This document shows, in pieces, positions 8,069 through 17,106 of a stretch of DNA of 64,000 nucleotides; position 1 is the stretch's first letter, and each line of letters starts with the position of its first letter. Under the pieces are notes generated by a model that worked only from the letters and a program-made list of their open reading frames with translations, did not search any database and had not been told where the DNA came from. The stretch is from DASVCS01 sp036381495 (GTDB lineage Bacteria > Gemmatimonadota > Gemmatimonadetes > Longimicrobiales > RSA9): assembly GCA_036381495.1 (NCBI GenBank), contig DASVCS010000135.1, positions 1 through 64,000 on the forward strand. The letters are read 5' to 3'. A program made the translations under genes and the position numbers.

Positions 8069-9000
8069 TGGCGGCCTCGCGGCTGTCGCGCCTTCCCGAG
8101 CCGCTCCAGGGCCTCAGTTGGGAAGTGCCGCACGACTTTCTGGGATTGGAGGGGGATGCGCATGCGTTCGAGCGGGCGCGTGCCGTGATCTTGCCGGTCC
8201 CGTACGAGGCGACGACGAGCTACGGTGGTGGGACGCGTGGCGGCCCCGCGGCGGTGCTGGAGGCGTCGCGATACATCGAACTCTACGATCAGGAGCTGGA
8301 CGGCGAGCCGTCCGAGGTCGGGATCGCGACGTTGCCGGCGCTGCACCTGACGGGAGCGGGCCCGGCGGAGGCGGTCGGCGAGCTCCGCGTGGCGTACGAC
8401 CGGCTCCTCGAGGTGGCGGGCGACCGGTTCATCCTCGCGGTGGGCGGCGAGCATTCGATATCGAGTGCGCCGATCCTGGCATGGGCGGATCGGTTGGCGC
8501 GCGAGGGGCGGCGGCTGACGGTACTCCAGTTCGATGCGCATACGGACCTGCGTCCGGAGTACGAGGGGAGTCCCTACTCGCATGCCTCGGTGATGCACCG
8601 GGTACACGAGAGGGTCGACATCGTGGCGGTGGGGATCCGGTCGTTGACGCGGGAGGAGCGGGAGCTGGCGCGTCGGAGTGGGTCGATCCACCTCTTCTTC
8701 GCGGATGACATCCATGCGGGGGAGGCGTGGATGGAGGAGGTGATGGGGCGACTGGGGCGGGATGTCTACATCACGTTCGACGTGGACTGCTTCGATCCCT
8801 CGCTCGTGCCGTCGACGGGGACGCCGGAGCCGGGCGGTCTGCAATGGTACCCTGTGCTCGCGTTGCTCAGGCGAGTTTTCAGGGAGCGGAACGTCGTGGC
8901 GGGTGATGTGGTCGAGCTGGCGCCGATCCCCGGATTCGCGGCCCCCGACTTCCTGGTGGCGAAGCTGTTGTACAAGATGATCGGCTATCGGTTCTGTTGA
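8068..9000 (+). CDS. speB: Agmatinase / ureohydrolase family protein
   Basis: The 310-residue protein belongs to the arginase-agmatinase family, binuclear Mn enzymes. Agmatinases split agmatine into putrescine and urea. All metal-ligand motifs are present: GGEHS, FDAHTD, SHAS and FDVDCFDPS. The GTG start at 8068 overlaps the preceding stop (TAGTG), which implies translational coupling to the Fur-family regulator. Length and N-terminus (VPYEATTSYGGGTRGGP) favour agmatinase over arginase, but formiminoglutamase or guanidinobutyrase cannot be excluded. A Mn enzyme co-transcribed with a metalloregulator hints at metal-linked control, which is inference. Confidence 0.85.
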   Translation: MAASRLSRLPEPLQGLSWEVPHDFLGLEGDAHAFERARAVILPVPYEATTSYGGGTRGGPAAVLEASRYIELYDQELDGEPSEVGIATLPALHLTGAGPAEAVGELRVAYDRLLEVAGDRFILAVGGEHSISSAPILAWADRLAREGRRLTVLQFDAHTDLRPEYEGSPYSHASVMHRVHERVDIVAVGIRSLTREERELARRSGSIHLFFADDIHAGEAWMEEVMGRLGRDVYITFDVDCFDPSLVPSTGTPEPGGLQWYPVLALLRRVFRERNVVAGDVVELAPIPGFAAPDFLVAKLLYKMIGYRFC

Positions 9001-9031
9001 TCATCGCCTGGACGTGGCGCGGTCGACGGGC

Positions 9032-9706
9032 TCAGCGGTCCTGGTCGCGCGTCCGGGCGAAGTCGTGGCAGGCTGCGAGGAGCGCGCGTGTGACGGCGGC
9101 GGGCTCGTCGGCGGTCATGATGGCGCCGATGACGGCGATCCCCGCGGCGCCGGTGCCGGCGAGGGCTGCCACGTTGGCCGGTCCGATGCCGCCGATCCCG
9201 ACCACGGGGATGTCGACGGCGCGGGCGACGGCGGCGAGTCCCGCGGGTCCGATCCTCTCTTCCCCCACCTCGGCCTTGGTGGTCGTGCCGAAGACGGCTC
9301 CGCAGCCGATGTAGTCCGCGCCTTCGGCCTGTGCGCGGGCGGCCTCGGCGGGGTCATCAGTCGAAAATCCGATGATGAAGGGTGGGGCCGCGGCGCGTCG
9401 AGCGGCCTTGATGGGGAGGTCATCCGGTCCGAGGTGGACGCCGTCGGCGTGGGCCGCGAGCGCGACATCGAGTCGGTCGTTCACGATGAGTCGCGCATCG
9501 AAGCGAGCGGTCAGGTCGCGAAGCCGCCGCGCCTGATCGAAGAGTTCGCGCGCGGTGGCGTGTTTGTCCCGAAGCTGGATGACGGGCGCGCCGGCTTCGA
9601 GGCAGGCGCGCACGATGTCGGAGACGGTGCGCGGCCTGGCGAGCGCGTGATCGGTGATGACGATCAGGCGGAAGTCGGGGAGCGCATCGATCGGCGCGGT
9701 CGTCAC
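9032..9706 (-). CDS. thiE: Thiamine-phosphate synthase
   Basis: The 224-residue TIM-barrel protein joins the thiazole and pyrimidine halves of thiamine. Family signatures are clear: VIQLRDKHATARELF, LIVNDRLDVALAAHADGVHLG, the pyrophosphate-binding GCGAVFGTTTK and VVGIGGIG. The start is the GTG at 9706, which overlaps the mltG stop (GTGA), making it the last gene of the minus-strand operon. A longer in-frame reading upstream lies inside mltG and is rejected. It is convergent with speB, 31 bp away. Confidence 0.9.
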   Translation of the reverse strand: MTTAPIDALPDFRLIVITDHALARPRTVSDIVRACLEAGAPVIQLRDKHATARELFDQARRLRDLTARFDARLIVNDRLDVALAAHADGVHLGPDDLPIKAARRAAAPPFIIGFSTDDPAEAARAQAEGADYIGCGAVFGTTTKAEVGEERIGPAGLAAVARAVDIPVVGIGGIGPANVAALAGTGAAGIAVIGAIMTADEPAAVTRALLAACHDFARTRDQDR

Positions 9707-10716
9707 AGCCCTCGTTCGCCGGTGGTGTCCGTCGCCGGAGTGACCCGCCGGTTCCGTCGCAGACGCGCCCGGGCGCGGTTGTGCTCGGCGAGCGAACGGC
9801 TGAAGATGTGGCTGCCGTCCGGCCGTGCGACGAAGTAGAGGTAGTCGACGTCGGCGGGATGCAGCGTCGCGTCCACGGCGGGGATGCTGGGCGATGCGAT
9901 CGGCCCGGGCGGGAGCCCGCGGTGACGATAGGTGTTGTACGGGTTGTCCGCCACGCTGTCGATGTGGGCGTACAGCAGGCGCTCCTGGTGTGTGCCAAGC
10001 GCGTACTGGACGGTCGGGTCGGCCTGGAGCGGGTAGCCGATGCGCAGTCGGTTGTGGTAGACGGCGGCGATCAGGGGCATCTCTTCGCGGCGCTTCGCCT
10101 CCTTCTCGACGATGGATGCGAGCGTGATGACCTGGCGTTCGGTCATCCCGAGTGCGTCCGCCGCGGCGACGCGCGCGGGCGTCCAGATGGAGTGGTACTT
10201 CCCGACGAGGAGCGCGATGATGCTGTCGAGCGGCGCATCGACGGGGATGGTATAGGTCGCGGGATAGAGGTACCCTTCGAGCGTGGGGCCCGGGACGTCG
10301 AACTTCTCTGCGCACGCGGGGTCGCTGAGCACGGCGAGGATGGAATCGGCGGGCGCGCCGGTGATCTCGGCCAGGCTCGGAGCAATGCCGCGGAGGCTCC
10401 ATCCCTCGGGGATGACGAGACGCGCGGTGAGGATGCGACCGAAGCGGAGGTCATCGAGGACCTTCTTCCAGCCGGCTCCGCGCCGGAAGCCGTACGTCCC
10501 GGACTTGATCTCGTCATCGACCCCGGCGATGCGGGCGTATGCGCGGAAGAGCGTCGGCGCGCGGAGGATCCCCTTCTGGACGAGGGAATCCGCGACCTCG
10601 TCGAGGCTGGCGCCGTGGGGGACCCGTACGCGGATGACCGGACCCGTGCCTTCGCCGGAGCAGGCCGTGGCGATGGCGACCAGGAGGACCAGTGCAAGGG
10701 CGCGGATGCTATGCAT
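9703..10716 (-). CDS. mltG: Endolytic murein transglycosylase MltG
   Basis: The 337-residue YceG/MltG protein cuts nascent peptidoglycan strands at the membrane. The C-terminal domain holds the signature ITLASIVEKEAK with the catalytic Glu, followed by YHNRLRIGYPLQADPTVQYALG and YNTYRHRGLPPGPI. The N-terminus is a short hydrophobic segment ending in ACSG, which could be a lipoprotein signal rather than the single transmembrane helix usual in Proteobacteria. It overlaps ruvX by 8 bp upstream and thiE by 4 bp downstream. Confidence 0.9.
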   Translation of the reverse strand: MHSIRALALVLLVAIATACSGEGTGPVIRVRVPHGASLDEVADSLVQKGILRAPTLFRAYARIAGVDDEIKSGTYGFRRGAGWKKVLDDLRFGRILTARLVIPEGWSLRGIAPSLAEITGAPADSILAVLSDPACAEKFDVPGPTLEGYLYPATYTIPVDAPLDSIIALLVGKYHSIWTPARVAAADALGMTERQVITLASIVEKEAKRREEMPLIAAVYHNRLRIGYPLQADPTVQYALGTHQERLLYAHIDSVADNPYNTYRHRGLPPGPIASPSIPAVDATLHPADVDYLYFVARPDGSHIFSRSLAEHNRARARLRRNRRVTPATDTTGERGL

Positions 10717-11137
10717 TCGTTCTCCGGTTCAGGTACGCCTGGAGGATGAGGACGGCCGCGGCCGCATCAATGCGTTCCTTCCGTTCGCGTTCCCGTTTCT
10801 TCAAACCGAGCGATCGGATCGCGCGTTCCGCCTGTGCCGAGGTGAACCGTTCATCCAGATACGAGATCCGGATGCCTGCGCGGGATGCCAGTTTCCGGCC
10901 GAAGTCACGGATTTCGCGGGTCCAGTCGCTCTCTCCTCCCTCGGGTGTGAGCGGCAGACCGATGACCGCTTCCTCGACGTCGTACTCACGGGCGATCTCG
11001 GCGACGGCGGCGACGGGCGGCCGTTTCCCACGGCGGCGGTGCAGGGTCGGGAGCGGCATGGCGATCGTGGTGGTCGGATCGCTCACGGCGAGGCCGATCC
11101 GGCGCTCGCCGTAATCGATGCCGAGGATGCGAGCCAC
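10709..11137 (-). CDS. ruvX: RuvX/YqgF-type pre-16S rRNA nuclease
   Basis: The 142-residue RNase H-fold protein is of the family that processes the 5' end of 16S rRNA and was earlier called a putative Holliday-junction resolvase. It begins ARILGIDYGERRIGLAVSD, the family signature with the first catalytic Asp, and carries VIGLPLT and LDERFTS(A)QAE. The start is the GTG at 11137, 8 bp after the V4R gene stop; an upstream start would run into that gene. Confidence 0.9.
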   Translation of the reverse strand: MARILGIDYGERRIGLAVSDPTTTIAMPLPTLHRRRGKRPPVAAVAEIAREYDVEEAVIGLPLTPEGGESDWTREIRDFGRKLASRAGIRISYLDERFTSAQAERAIRSLGLKKRERERKERIDAAAAVLILQAYLNRRTNA

Positions 11138-11145
11138 GCCGGGAC

Positions 11146-11688
11146 TCAGACGAGCTCCGCCAGTGCGCCTTCCAGCTCGCGCCCGGCGGAGAGCGCGTCG
11201 TAGAGCCGTCCCAGCGCGGCGGCGCCACCGAAGAGGAAGCGGCATCGGAGGTCACCCCGCGAGCGGCACTCGACTTCGAGCGCGCCGACGCGATCGCCGG
11301 CCGTGCGGCCGAGCAGGTTGGCGAGGAGCCCGGCGGTGAAGTGACACGACGGGTGCGCCGCGCCGCCGACGGGATCCGCTTCGGCCCAATCCGAGCTTTC
11401 GAGCGAGCCGATGCCCGGGTGCGTCGCTTCGAAGTGCAGTGCCCCCCAGCCGCGCTCGGCGAAGAGAGCGTTGAGCCGTTGCCAGAACTCGGCTTCCATC
11501 AACTCCGAGATCTCGGGCGTATCGGCGGCCAGCCGCTCGAAGAGGGCATCGCCCGCGGCGTGGCCGGCGTTGTGGAGCGCGCGTGCCGCGGCCTCGACGC
11601 CGACTTCCGCTTCCAGCGCGCGACGCATCGCGTGGAGCGATGCCGTGGGGAGCGTCAGCTCCGCAGACGCATAGGGCGTTGTGGACAT
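11146..11688 (-). CDS. V4R-domain protein (small-molecule-binding)
   Basis: The 180-residue protein ends in a V4R (4-vinyl-reductase) domain. The signature region is SCHFTAGLLANLLGRTAGD followed by VECRSRGDLRCRFLFGG near residues 115-160. V4R domains are thought to bind hydrophobic ligands and occur in sensors, BchJ-like pigment proteins and TRAPP-type folds. Two Cys (in ECRSRGDLRC) are conserved in many members. It lies between ligA (7 bp) and ruvX (8 bp) in a housekeeping operon, an odd place for a ligand sensor. Its function is not known. Confidence 0.75.
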   Translation of the reverse strand: MSTTPYASAELTLPTASLHAMRRALEAEVGVEAAARALHNAGHAAGDALFERLAADTPEISELMEAEFWQRLNALFAERGWGALHFEATHPGIGSLESSDWAEADPVGGAAHPSCHFTAGLLANLLGRTAGDRVGALEVECRSRGDLRCRFLFGGAAALGRLYDALSAGRELEGALAELV

Positions 11689-11695
11689 GTGCGGT

Positions 11696-13756
11696 TCAAC
11701 TCCTCTCGGGTTGCGGTGGCGTTCCGGCCTCGGCCAGCGCCGCGAGCTCGGACTCGCTCAGGATCGGCACGCCAAGCTCGCGGGCACGTTCCAGTTTGGA
11801 TCCGGGGTTCTCCCCGGCCACCACGTAATCGGTCGAGCGGGACACACTCCCCGTGACACGGCCGCCGCGTCGTTCGATGAACGACGTCGCCTCCTTACGA
11901 CTCAGTGTCGGCAGCGTGCCGGTGATTACGAAGGTGAGATCGGCGAACGGACGCTCCGTCTCCCGTTCGATCGGCTCATCCATGCGCACGCCCGCCTGCC
12001 GGAGCCGCGCGATCAGCTCGCGGTTCCTCGGCTCCGCCAGGTACGCGGCGAGCGCCTGTGCCGTAGTCTCGCCGATCCCGTGCACCGCGGCAAGGTCGGC
12101 GACATCCGCGGCGAGCAGCCCATCCATCGTCTCGAAGCGGCGCGCCAGCAATTGTGCCGCCGTGTAGCCGACGTGGCGGACGCCGAGTGCGAAGAGCAGG
12201 CGCGAGAGCGGACGGGTGCGGGATTCCGCGATCGACGCGACCAGGTTGCGGGCGGACAGCTCCGCGAATCCCTCCAGCGCCTCCAGCGCCTCCACCCGCA
12301 GATGATAGAGGTCCGCCACGTCATGGACCAGCCCCGCGTCGAGGAGCTGTTGGACCGTCCGCTCGCCCAGCCCCCGGATGTCCATGGCGCCGCGCGAGGC
12401 GAAATGCTCGATGCGGCGGAAGACCTGCGCCGGGCACGAACCGTTCGGACAGTACACCATGACCTCATCCGCCGGATGCTCGACCGGCGTGCCGCAGACC
12501 GGGCAGCGCTCCGGCGGCTCGAAGACGGACTCGGCGCCCGTCCGCTCCTCCGTCAGCGGCGCGACGACCTGTGGGATCACCTCGCCCGCCCGCTTCACCA
12601 GGACGAGGTCGCCGATCCGCAGGTCCTTGCGCGCGATGTCCTCGAAGTTGTGGAGCGTGGCGAGGCGTACCGTGGCGCCACCGATCTCGACCGCTTCGAG
12701 GACGGCATAGGGGTTCAGCGAGCCCGTCCGGCCGACGTTGACCTCGATCCCGAGCAACCGCGTGGTGGCGAGGTCGGGCGCGAACTTGTAGGCAATGGCC
12801 CAGCGCGGGTCGCGGCCGCCGACCACGCCGAGTTCGGGCCAGAGCGCGAGCGGCGCGACTTTGACGACGACGCCGTCGATCGCGTAATCGAGGTCACCGC
12901 GGAATCGCTCGACGTCCTGCGTGTAGGCCAGGACCTCGGCGAGCGAGCGACACGCGCAGCGCCGCGGATTGACCGGAACGCCCCAGGCGGCCAGGAGTTC
13001 GAGCACCTCTTCCTGTGTCTCGACGGGCAGTCGTTCGGGGCGATCCGGGTCGAGCTGGAGCTGGTATCCGAAGAAGCGCAACGGGCGGTCGGCGGTCGCG
13101 CGCGGATCGAGCTGACGCAGACTGCCGGCCGCGGCGTTGCGCGGGTTGGCGAAGGTGGCCGCACCGGCGGCGGCGCGTCGCTCGTTGAGTTCGGTGAAAC
13201 CGGAGAAGGGCATGTAGACCTCTCCCCGGACCTCGACGCGATGGGGGATCGGCGCATCGGGCCGGAGGCGGAGGGGGATGTCACGGATGGTCCGCAGGTT
13301 GGCCGTGACTTCCTCACCGATCACGCCGTTGCCGCGAGTGGCGCCGCGGACGAGCACGCCGTCCTCATAGAGGAGCGCGACTGCGGCGCCGTCCATCTTG
13401 AGTTCGGCGATGTAGCCTGCGTCGCGGACTTCGCGCAGGATGCGAGCGTTGCGGTCCTCCCACGCCTGGAGCTCGCCGAAATCGAATGCGTTGTCGAGAG
13501 ACAGCATCGGTGCGAGGTGCCTGACCTTCGTGAACTGGGTGGCCGGTTCGGCGCCGACGCGTTGGGTGGGTGAGTCGGGGGTCACCAGCTCGGGGTGCCG
13601 GGCCTCGAGGCTCCGCAGTTCGCGGAGGAGGCGGTCGTATTCGGCGTCCGGCATGCGCGGCGCATCGAGGACGTAGTACTCGTAACTCGCCTGGTTGAGG
13701 ATGTGCCGGAGTTCCGCCGCTCGCTGGGCGGCGTCGGCCAGATCCACCGTGCTCAC
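11696..13756 (-). CDS. ligA: NAD-dependent DNA ligase
   Basis: The 686-residue ligase seals nicks in replication and repair. The domain order is standard: Ia region, adenylation domain with the AMP-accepting Lys in AELKMDG (about residue 120), OB fold, four-Cys zinc finger (CPVCGTP...CPNGSC), HhH repeats and a C-terminal BRCT domain (TFVITGTLPTLSR). The GTG at 13756 is preferred because GGAG (13765-13768) lies 8 bp upstream. A second in-frame GTG at 13780 would add eight residues but has no ribosome site. It overlaps nothing and is 7 bp from the next gene. Confidence 0.95.
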   Translation of the reverse strand: MSTVDLADAAQRAAELRHILNQASYEYYVLDAPRMPDAEYDRLLRELRSLEARHPELVTPDSPTQRVGAEPATQFTKVRHLAPMLSLDNAFDFGELQAWEDRNARILREVRDAGYIAELKMDGAAVALLYEDGVLVRGATRGNGVIGEEVTANLRTIRDIPLRLRPDAPIPHRVEVRGEVYMPFSGFTELNERRAAAGAATFANPRNAAAGSLRQLDPRATADRPLRFFGYQLQLDPDRPERLPVETQEEVLELLAAWGVPVNPRRCACRSLAEVLAYTQDVERFRGDLDYAIDGVVVKVAPLALWPELGVVGGRDPRWAIAYKFAPDLATTRLLGIEVNVGRTGSLNPYAVLEAVEIGGATVRLATLHNFEDIARKDLRIGDLVLVKRAGEVIPQVVAPLTEERTGAESVFEPPERCPVCGTPVEHPADEVMVYCPNGSCPAQVFRRIEHFASRGAMDIRGLGERTVQQLLDAGLVHDVADLYHLRVEALEALEGFAELSARNLVASIAESRTRPLSRLLFALGVRHVGYTAAQLLARRFETMDGLLAADVADLAAVHGIGETTAQALAAYLAEPRNRELIARLRQAGVRMDEPIERETERPFADLTFVITGTLPTLSRKEATSFIERRGGRVTGSVSRSTDYVVAGENPGSKLERARELGVPILSESELAALAEAGTPPQPERS

Positions 13757-13801
13757 GCACTCTTCTCCGTCGAAGTCCACATTTGCCGATGCGGGGCGTT
13801 C

Positions 13802-14758
13802 TCAGGCCGTGAGCCGCGTGAACCGGACGACCCGGTTGCGGCCTGCCGCCTTTGCGGCGTACAGCGCCTGATCCGCGCGTTGCACCAATGTCCTGGGATT
13901 GTACACCGCCGGGTGCGGGGTTGTGGCGACTCCGGCGGAGACGGTGAGGTGAAGCGGCTCCGCGCGGTCGACGGCGAAGGGGTGCCGTTCGACGCGCTGG
14001 CGAACGCGTTCGGCGAAGGTCACGGCGTCATCCATGTCGGTGTCCGGGAGTACGACGATGAACTCCTCACCGCCGTAGCGGCCGATCTTGTCGATCTCGC
14101 GCGCCGTGCGTTCGAGGATCCGCGCCATCTCCTGGAGCACGCGGTCGCCGACCTGGTGCCCGTAGGTGTCGTTGACCTGCTTGAAGTGATCGAAGTCGAA
14201 CATGACGACCGCCAACGGCTCGCCTGTACGTTTCGAGCGCTCGAACTCATCGTGGACGACTTCCTTCATGTGCCGGTGGTTGAAGAGCCCGGTCAGGCCG
14301 TCGCTGATGCTGATCCGTTCGAGTTCCTCGTTCTTCTGCTGGAGCTCGTCCTGTAGCTCCTTGATGCGGAGCATCGAGCGGACCCTCGCTTCGAGTTCGG
14401 CGAAGTCGATCGGCTTCGTGAGGTAGTCATCGGCGCCGGCATCGAGTCCGGCCACCTTGTCCTGCGTCGAGACGCGGGCGGTGACCAGGATGATGGGGAT
14501 GAAGGGGAGCGCGGGGTTGCTCTTGATGCGGCGCGTGACTTCGTAGCCGTCGAGGCCGGGCATCATGATATCGAGCAGGATCAGGTCCGGCGGATTCTGC
14601 TCGACGCGCTCGAGGGCCTCCTCGCCGCGGGTGGCCTCTTCGACTTCGTAGCCGCGGTAGCGGAGTCGCGTCGCGAGGATCTCGAGGTTGTCCGGTTCAT
14701 CATCCACCACCAGGATACGCGCGCGCGCCGTTCCCGGCCCGTTGCGGCCCGCGTCCAT
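13802..14758 (-). CDS. PleD-like response regulator, REC-GGDEF diguanylate cyclase
   Basis: The 318-residue protein joins a receiver to a diguanylate cyclase that makes c-di-GMP. The receiver has Asp19/Asp20, the phosphoacceptor Asp63 (LLDIMMPGLDG) and Lys115 (LTKP). A coiled linker (LQDELQQKNEELERIS) precedes the GGDEF domain. The active loop is GGEEF (229-233), and an RxxD inhibitory site (R220-D223) lies exactly five residues before it, so product inhibition is likely. It is the first gene of the six-gene minus-strand operon leading to thiE. No partner kinase is in the window. Confidence 0.92.
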   Translation of the reverse strand: MDAGRNGPGTARARILVVDDEPDNLEILATRLRYRGYEVEEATRGEEALERVEQNPPDLILLDIMMPGLDGYEVTRRIKSNPALPFIPIILVTARVSTQDKVAGLDAGADDYLTKPIDFAELEARVRSMLRIKELQDELQQKNEELERISISDGLTGLFNHRHMKEVVHDEFERSKRTGEPLAVVMFDFDHFKQVNDTYGHQVGDRVLQEMARILERTAREIDKIGRYGGEEFIVVLPDTDMDDAVTFAERVRQRVERHPFAVDRAEPLHLTVSAGVATTPHPAVYNPRTLVQRADQALYAAKAAGRNRVVRFTRLTA

Positions 14759-15108
14759 CCGCTATTTCGCGGTCGAGAGCGCAGCGCGACCGATCGACCT
14801 GGTGGACGCCGGGCCGCCGTCGATGATTGCTTCGTCCATGGCGTTCGATCCCGGCGCGCCCGGTGGGCGTGCCGGTCCACGTCTCCGGCCGGCCGCCGGT
14901 GCCGCGGCCGCGGATGGTCAAGGCTCCGGACCGTGCGCGGCGAGTCGGCCGTTCGCGCCATCCCCACGGCATCGCGTGGCGGCCGTGCCTCGCGGGGCCC
15001 GCGCCGCGACGAGTCGATCGGTCGATCCGTCGCGTGTACGCGCCGACGCACTTGCACGACCGGTGCCAGATCGTGCGGTCGCGGGTAGAACGGGCGTCCG
15101 CGGTTCGG

Positions 15109-15138
15109 TTGACGCGGCGGATCCGCCGAATGTATGCT
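15109..15138 (+). promoter_or_regulatory. Promoter with palindrome in the spacer
   Basis: TTGACG (15109-15114) and TATGCT (15133-15138) are 18 bp apart. A perfect 14-bp palindrome CGGCGGATCCGCCG (15115-15128) starts right after the -35. Palindromes in 18-20 bp spacers are the habit of MerR-type regulators. The transcript would run ~155 nt before the YtxH ATG. Confidence 0.5.
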
Positions 15139-15203
15139 TGACTTCGGAGCCGCCGCAAGCGCGGTGGCATGGATTGAGACGATGGAAACCGGGCGGCGGC
15201 TGT

Positions 15204-15230
15204 CGGCGTGCCGATCCCAGCGGCACGCCG
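15204..15230 (+). repeat. Hairpin in the 5' leader of the YtxH gene
   Basis: CGGCGTGCCG (15204-15213) pairs perfectly with CGGCACGCCG (15221-15230) around a seven-base loop. It lies between the promoter and the start codon. No T-run follows, so it is not an intrinsic terminator. Confidence 0.5.
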
Positions 15231-15295
15231 GTCGGGGCACGCGCTTTGCCAGACGGATCAGCTTTCCTCGTCAGGGTTCGGTCCCGAGGTCAGCC

Positions 15296-15529
15296 ATGTA
15301 TTACGAGGATCACTCGCGTTCGTTCAACTTCCTGGTCGGCCTTGCGCTGGGTGCGGCGTTGGGTGCGGCGGCCGCGATGCTGCTGGCGCCACAGAGCGGG
15401 CGGCGGACGCGGCGCCGGTTGAGAGATGCCGTTTCGGGCGCGACGGAGAGCGCGAGCGAGCGTTGGGATGAGCTGACGCGGGACGTTCGTTCCGCGATCG
15501 GCGGGGGCCGGCGTCGGTTGAAGCTCTAG
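15296..15529 (+). CDS. Small YtxH-domain membrane protein
   Basis: The 77-residue protein has the YtxH pattern: one Gly/Ala-rich membrane helix (FLVGLALGAALGAAAAMLLA, residues 12-31), then PQSGRRTRRRLRD and an amphipathic tail with Ala, Ser and charged residues. YtxH proteins are associated with stress in Gram-positives; their function is unclear. The ATG at 15296 is the only start that gives the family's N-terminus. otsA begins 5 bp after its stop, so it may be co-transcribed with the trehalose gene. Confidence 0.75.
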   Translation: MYYEDHSRSFNFLVGLALGAALGAAAAMLLAPQSGRRTRRRLRDAVSGATESASERWDELTRDVRSAIGGGRRRLKL

Positions 15530-15534
15530 GCGCC

Positions 15535-17106
15535 GTGGACGCACCCGGCGGACCTGCGCGGCCCCGGCTCGGCGCCGCGGACATGAGCCCGCTCTTCCGG
15601 GCGGCGTTCCCGGACGAGCGGTTCGTCGTGGTGAGCAACCGGGAGCCGTACGAGCACCGTTGGGCGGAGGAGGTCGGGGAGATCGAGGTGAGCCGTCCGG
15701 CGGGCGGGCTGACCTCGGCGCTGGATCCGCTGATGCGCGCGGTCGGCGGTGTCTGGATCGCGTGGGGGAGTGGTAGCGCGGATGCAGCCGTCGTGGATGG
15801 CCAGGACCGGGTCCGCGTCCCGCCGGAGGAGCCGGGATACACGCTGCGGCGTCTGTGGCTGGATCAACGGGACATCCAGGGCTACTACCTGGGGTACGCG
15901 AACCAGTTCCTGTGGCCGCTGTGCCACCTTCGCCCTGCGCTCACCCGCGTCCGCGCACGGCACTGGGAGCGGTACCGCCGCGTGAACCGGCGCTTTGCCG
16001 ATGCGGTGCTGGACGAGGTACACGGTGTCGATGCGGCCGTCTGGTTCCAGGACTATCATCTGGCGCTGGCGCCGGCGTTCGTGCGTGGCCGTCGGGCGGG
16101 GCTGACGCTGGCGCATTTCTGGCACATCCCCTGGCCGCCGATCGAGATCTTCCGCGTCGCGCCGCAGGCGCGAGAGCTGCTGGAAGGGCTGGTCGCGAAC
16201 GATCTGCTCGGCTTCCAACTCCCATCCTTCGCGGCGAATTTCCTCGAATGCGCCGCCGAGTTGCTCGGCGCGCAGGTGGATGAGGCGCGGTCGGTCGTGG
16301 TGCACGACGGCCGGCCGTGCCACGTGCGGGCGTTCCCGATCTCGATCGATGTGGACGCCTACCGAGCGGCCGCATCGCGGGCGGGCAGCGACGCACAGAT
16401 CCGGCGTCTTCGCGACCGCTACCTTCTCGGCGAGGGCCAGCTCGGCGTGGGGATCGACCGGATGGACTACTCGAAGGGGCTCCCCGAGAAGCTGAAGGCG
16501 CTCGACCTGCTGTGGGGGCGCTATCCGGAGTTCCGCGAACGGTTCACCTTCGTGCAGGTGGCGGTGCCCAGCCGGACGGACATCGAGGCATACGACGAGT
16601 TGACCCACAAGGTGGAGCGGTTGGTCTGGGAGATCAACGACCGGTTCGGCACGGCCCAGTGGCGGCCGGTCCACCTCATCAAGCGGGCGCTCTCCGTCGA
16701 CACGCTCGCGAGGCTGTACCGGGCGGCGGATCTCTGCATCGTCAGTTCGCTCCAGGACGGGATGAACCTCGTGGCGAAGGAGTTCGTGGCGAGCCAGGAG
16801 GGTGGGCGCGGCGTGCTCCTGCTGTCGGCGTTCACGGGCGCCTTCGAGGAGCTGGACGGTGCGCTCGAGATCAACCCGTTCGACCCAGAGGGCTTCGCGC
16901 AGCGGATCCGCGATGCGTTGACCATGCCGGTGGAGGAGCGCGAGGCCAGGTCTCGGCGGCTCTTCGCGTCGCTCCGTACGATCTACGACTGGCTGGCGGA
17001 CATCTTTCGGGTCTGGGGCGAGCTGGCGGCGGGCGGCGGGGCGGCGGGCGCCTCCAGAGTCGAGCGGGCCGCCGATGGCGCCTCGTGCGGGCCGGTGGGC
17101 GGATGA
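15535..17106 (+). CDS. otsA: Trehalose-6-phosphate synthase (GT20)
   Basis: The 523-residue GT20 glycosyltransferase makes trehalose-6-phosphate from UDP-glucose and glucose-6-phosphate. Motifs seen are VVSNREPYEH with RPAGGLTSAL, WFQDYHLAL, HFWHIPWPP, the donor site GIDRMDYSKGLPEKL and SSLQDGMNLVAKEF. The start is either the GTG at 15535 or the ATG at 15583 (MSPLFRAAF); neither has a clear ribosome site. It overlaps deoA by four bases (ATGA). No trehalose-6-phosphatase (otsB) gene is in the window. Glucosylglycerol-phosphate synthase is a related alternative. Confidence 0.85.
   Translation: MDAPGGPARPRLGAADMSPLFRAAFPDERFVVVSNREPYEHRWAEEVGEIEVSRPAGGLTSALDPLMRAVGGVWIAWGSGSADAAVVDGQDRVRVPPEEPGYTLRRLWLDQRDIQGYYLGYANQFLWPLCHLRPALTRVRARHWERYRRVNRRFADAVLDEVHGVDAAVWFQDYHLALAPAFVRGRRAGLTLAHFWHIPWPPIEIFRVAPQARELLEGLVANDLLGFQLPSFAANFLECAAELLGAQVDEARSVVVHDGRPCHVRAFPISIDVDAYRAAASRAGSDAQIRRLRDRYLLGEGQLGVGIDRMDYSKGLPEKLKALDLLWGRYPEFRERFTFVQVAVPSRTDIEAYDELTHKVERLVWEINDRFGTAQWRPVHLIKRALSVDTLARLYRAADLCIVSSLQDGMNLVAKEFVASQEGGRGVLLLSAFTGAFEELDGALEINPFDPEGFAQRIRDALTMPVEEREARSRRLFASLRTIYDWLADIFRVWGELAAGGGAAGASRVERAADGASCGPVGG

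Larger units (their letters stand above)
14759..15295. other. Gene-free region between divergent genes
   Basis: This 537-bp gap separates the divergent GGDEF and YtxH genes. Its open frames have no family resemblance. It holds a good plus-strand promoter (15109-15138) with a palindrome in its spacer, and a 10-bp hairpin at 15204-15230. No tRNA or recognised structural RNA was seen. Confidence 0.6.

Noticed and set aside
9707..10402. Longer N-terminus for thiE, reading back through mltG
   Set aside because: The extra part overlaps mltG out of frame; the GTG at 9706 with GTGA overlap gives the normal ThiE length.
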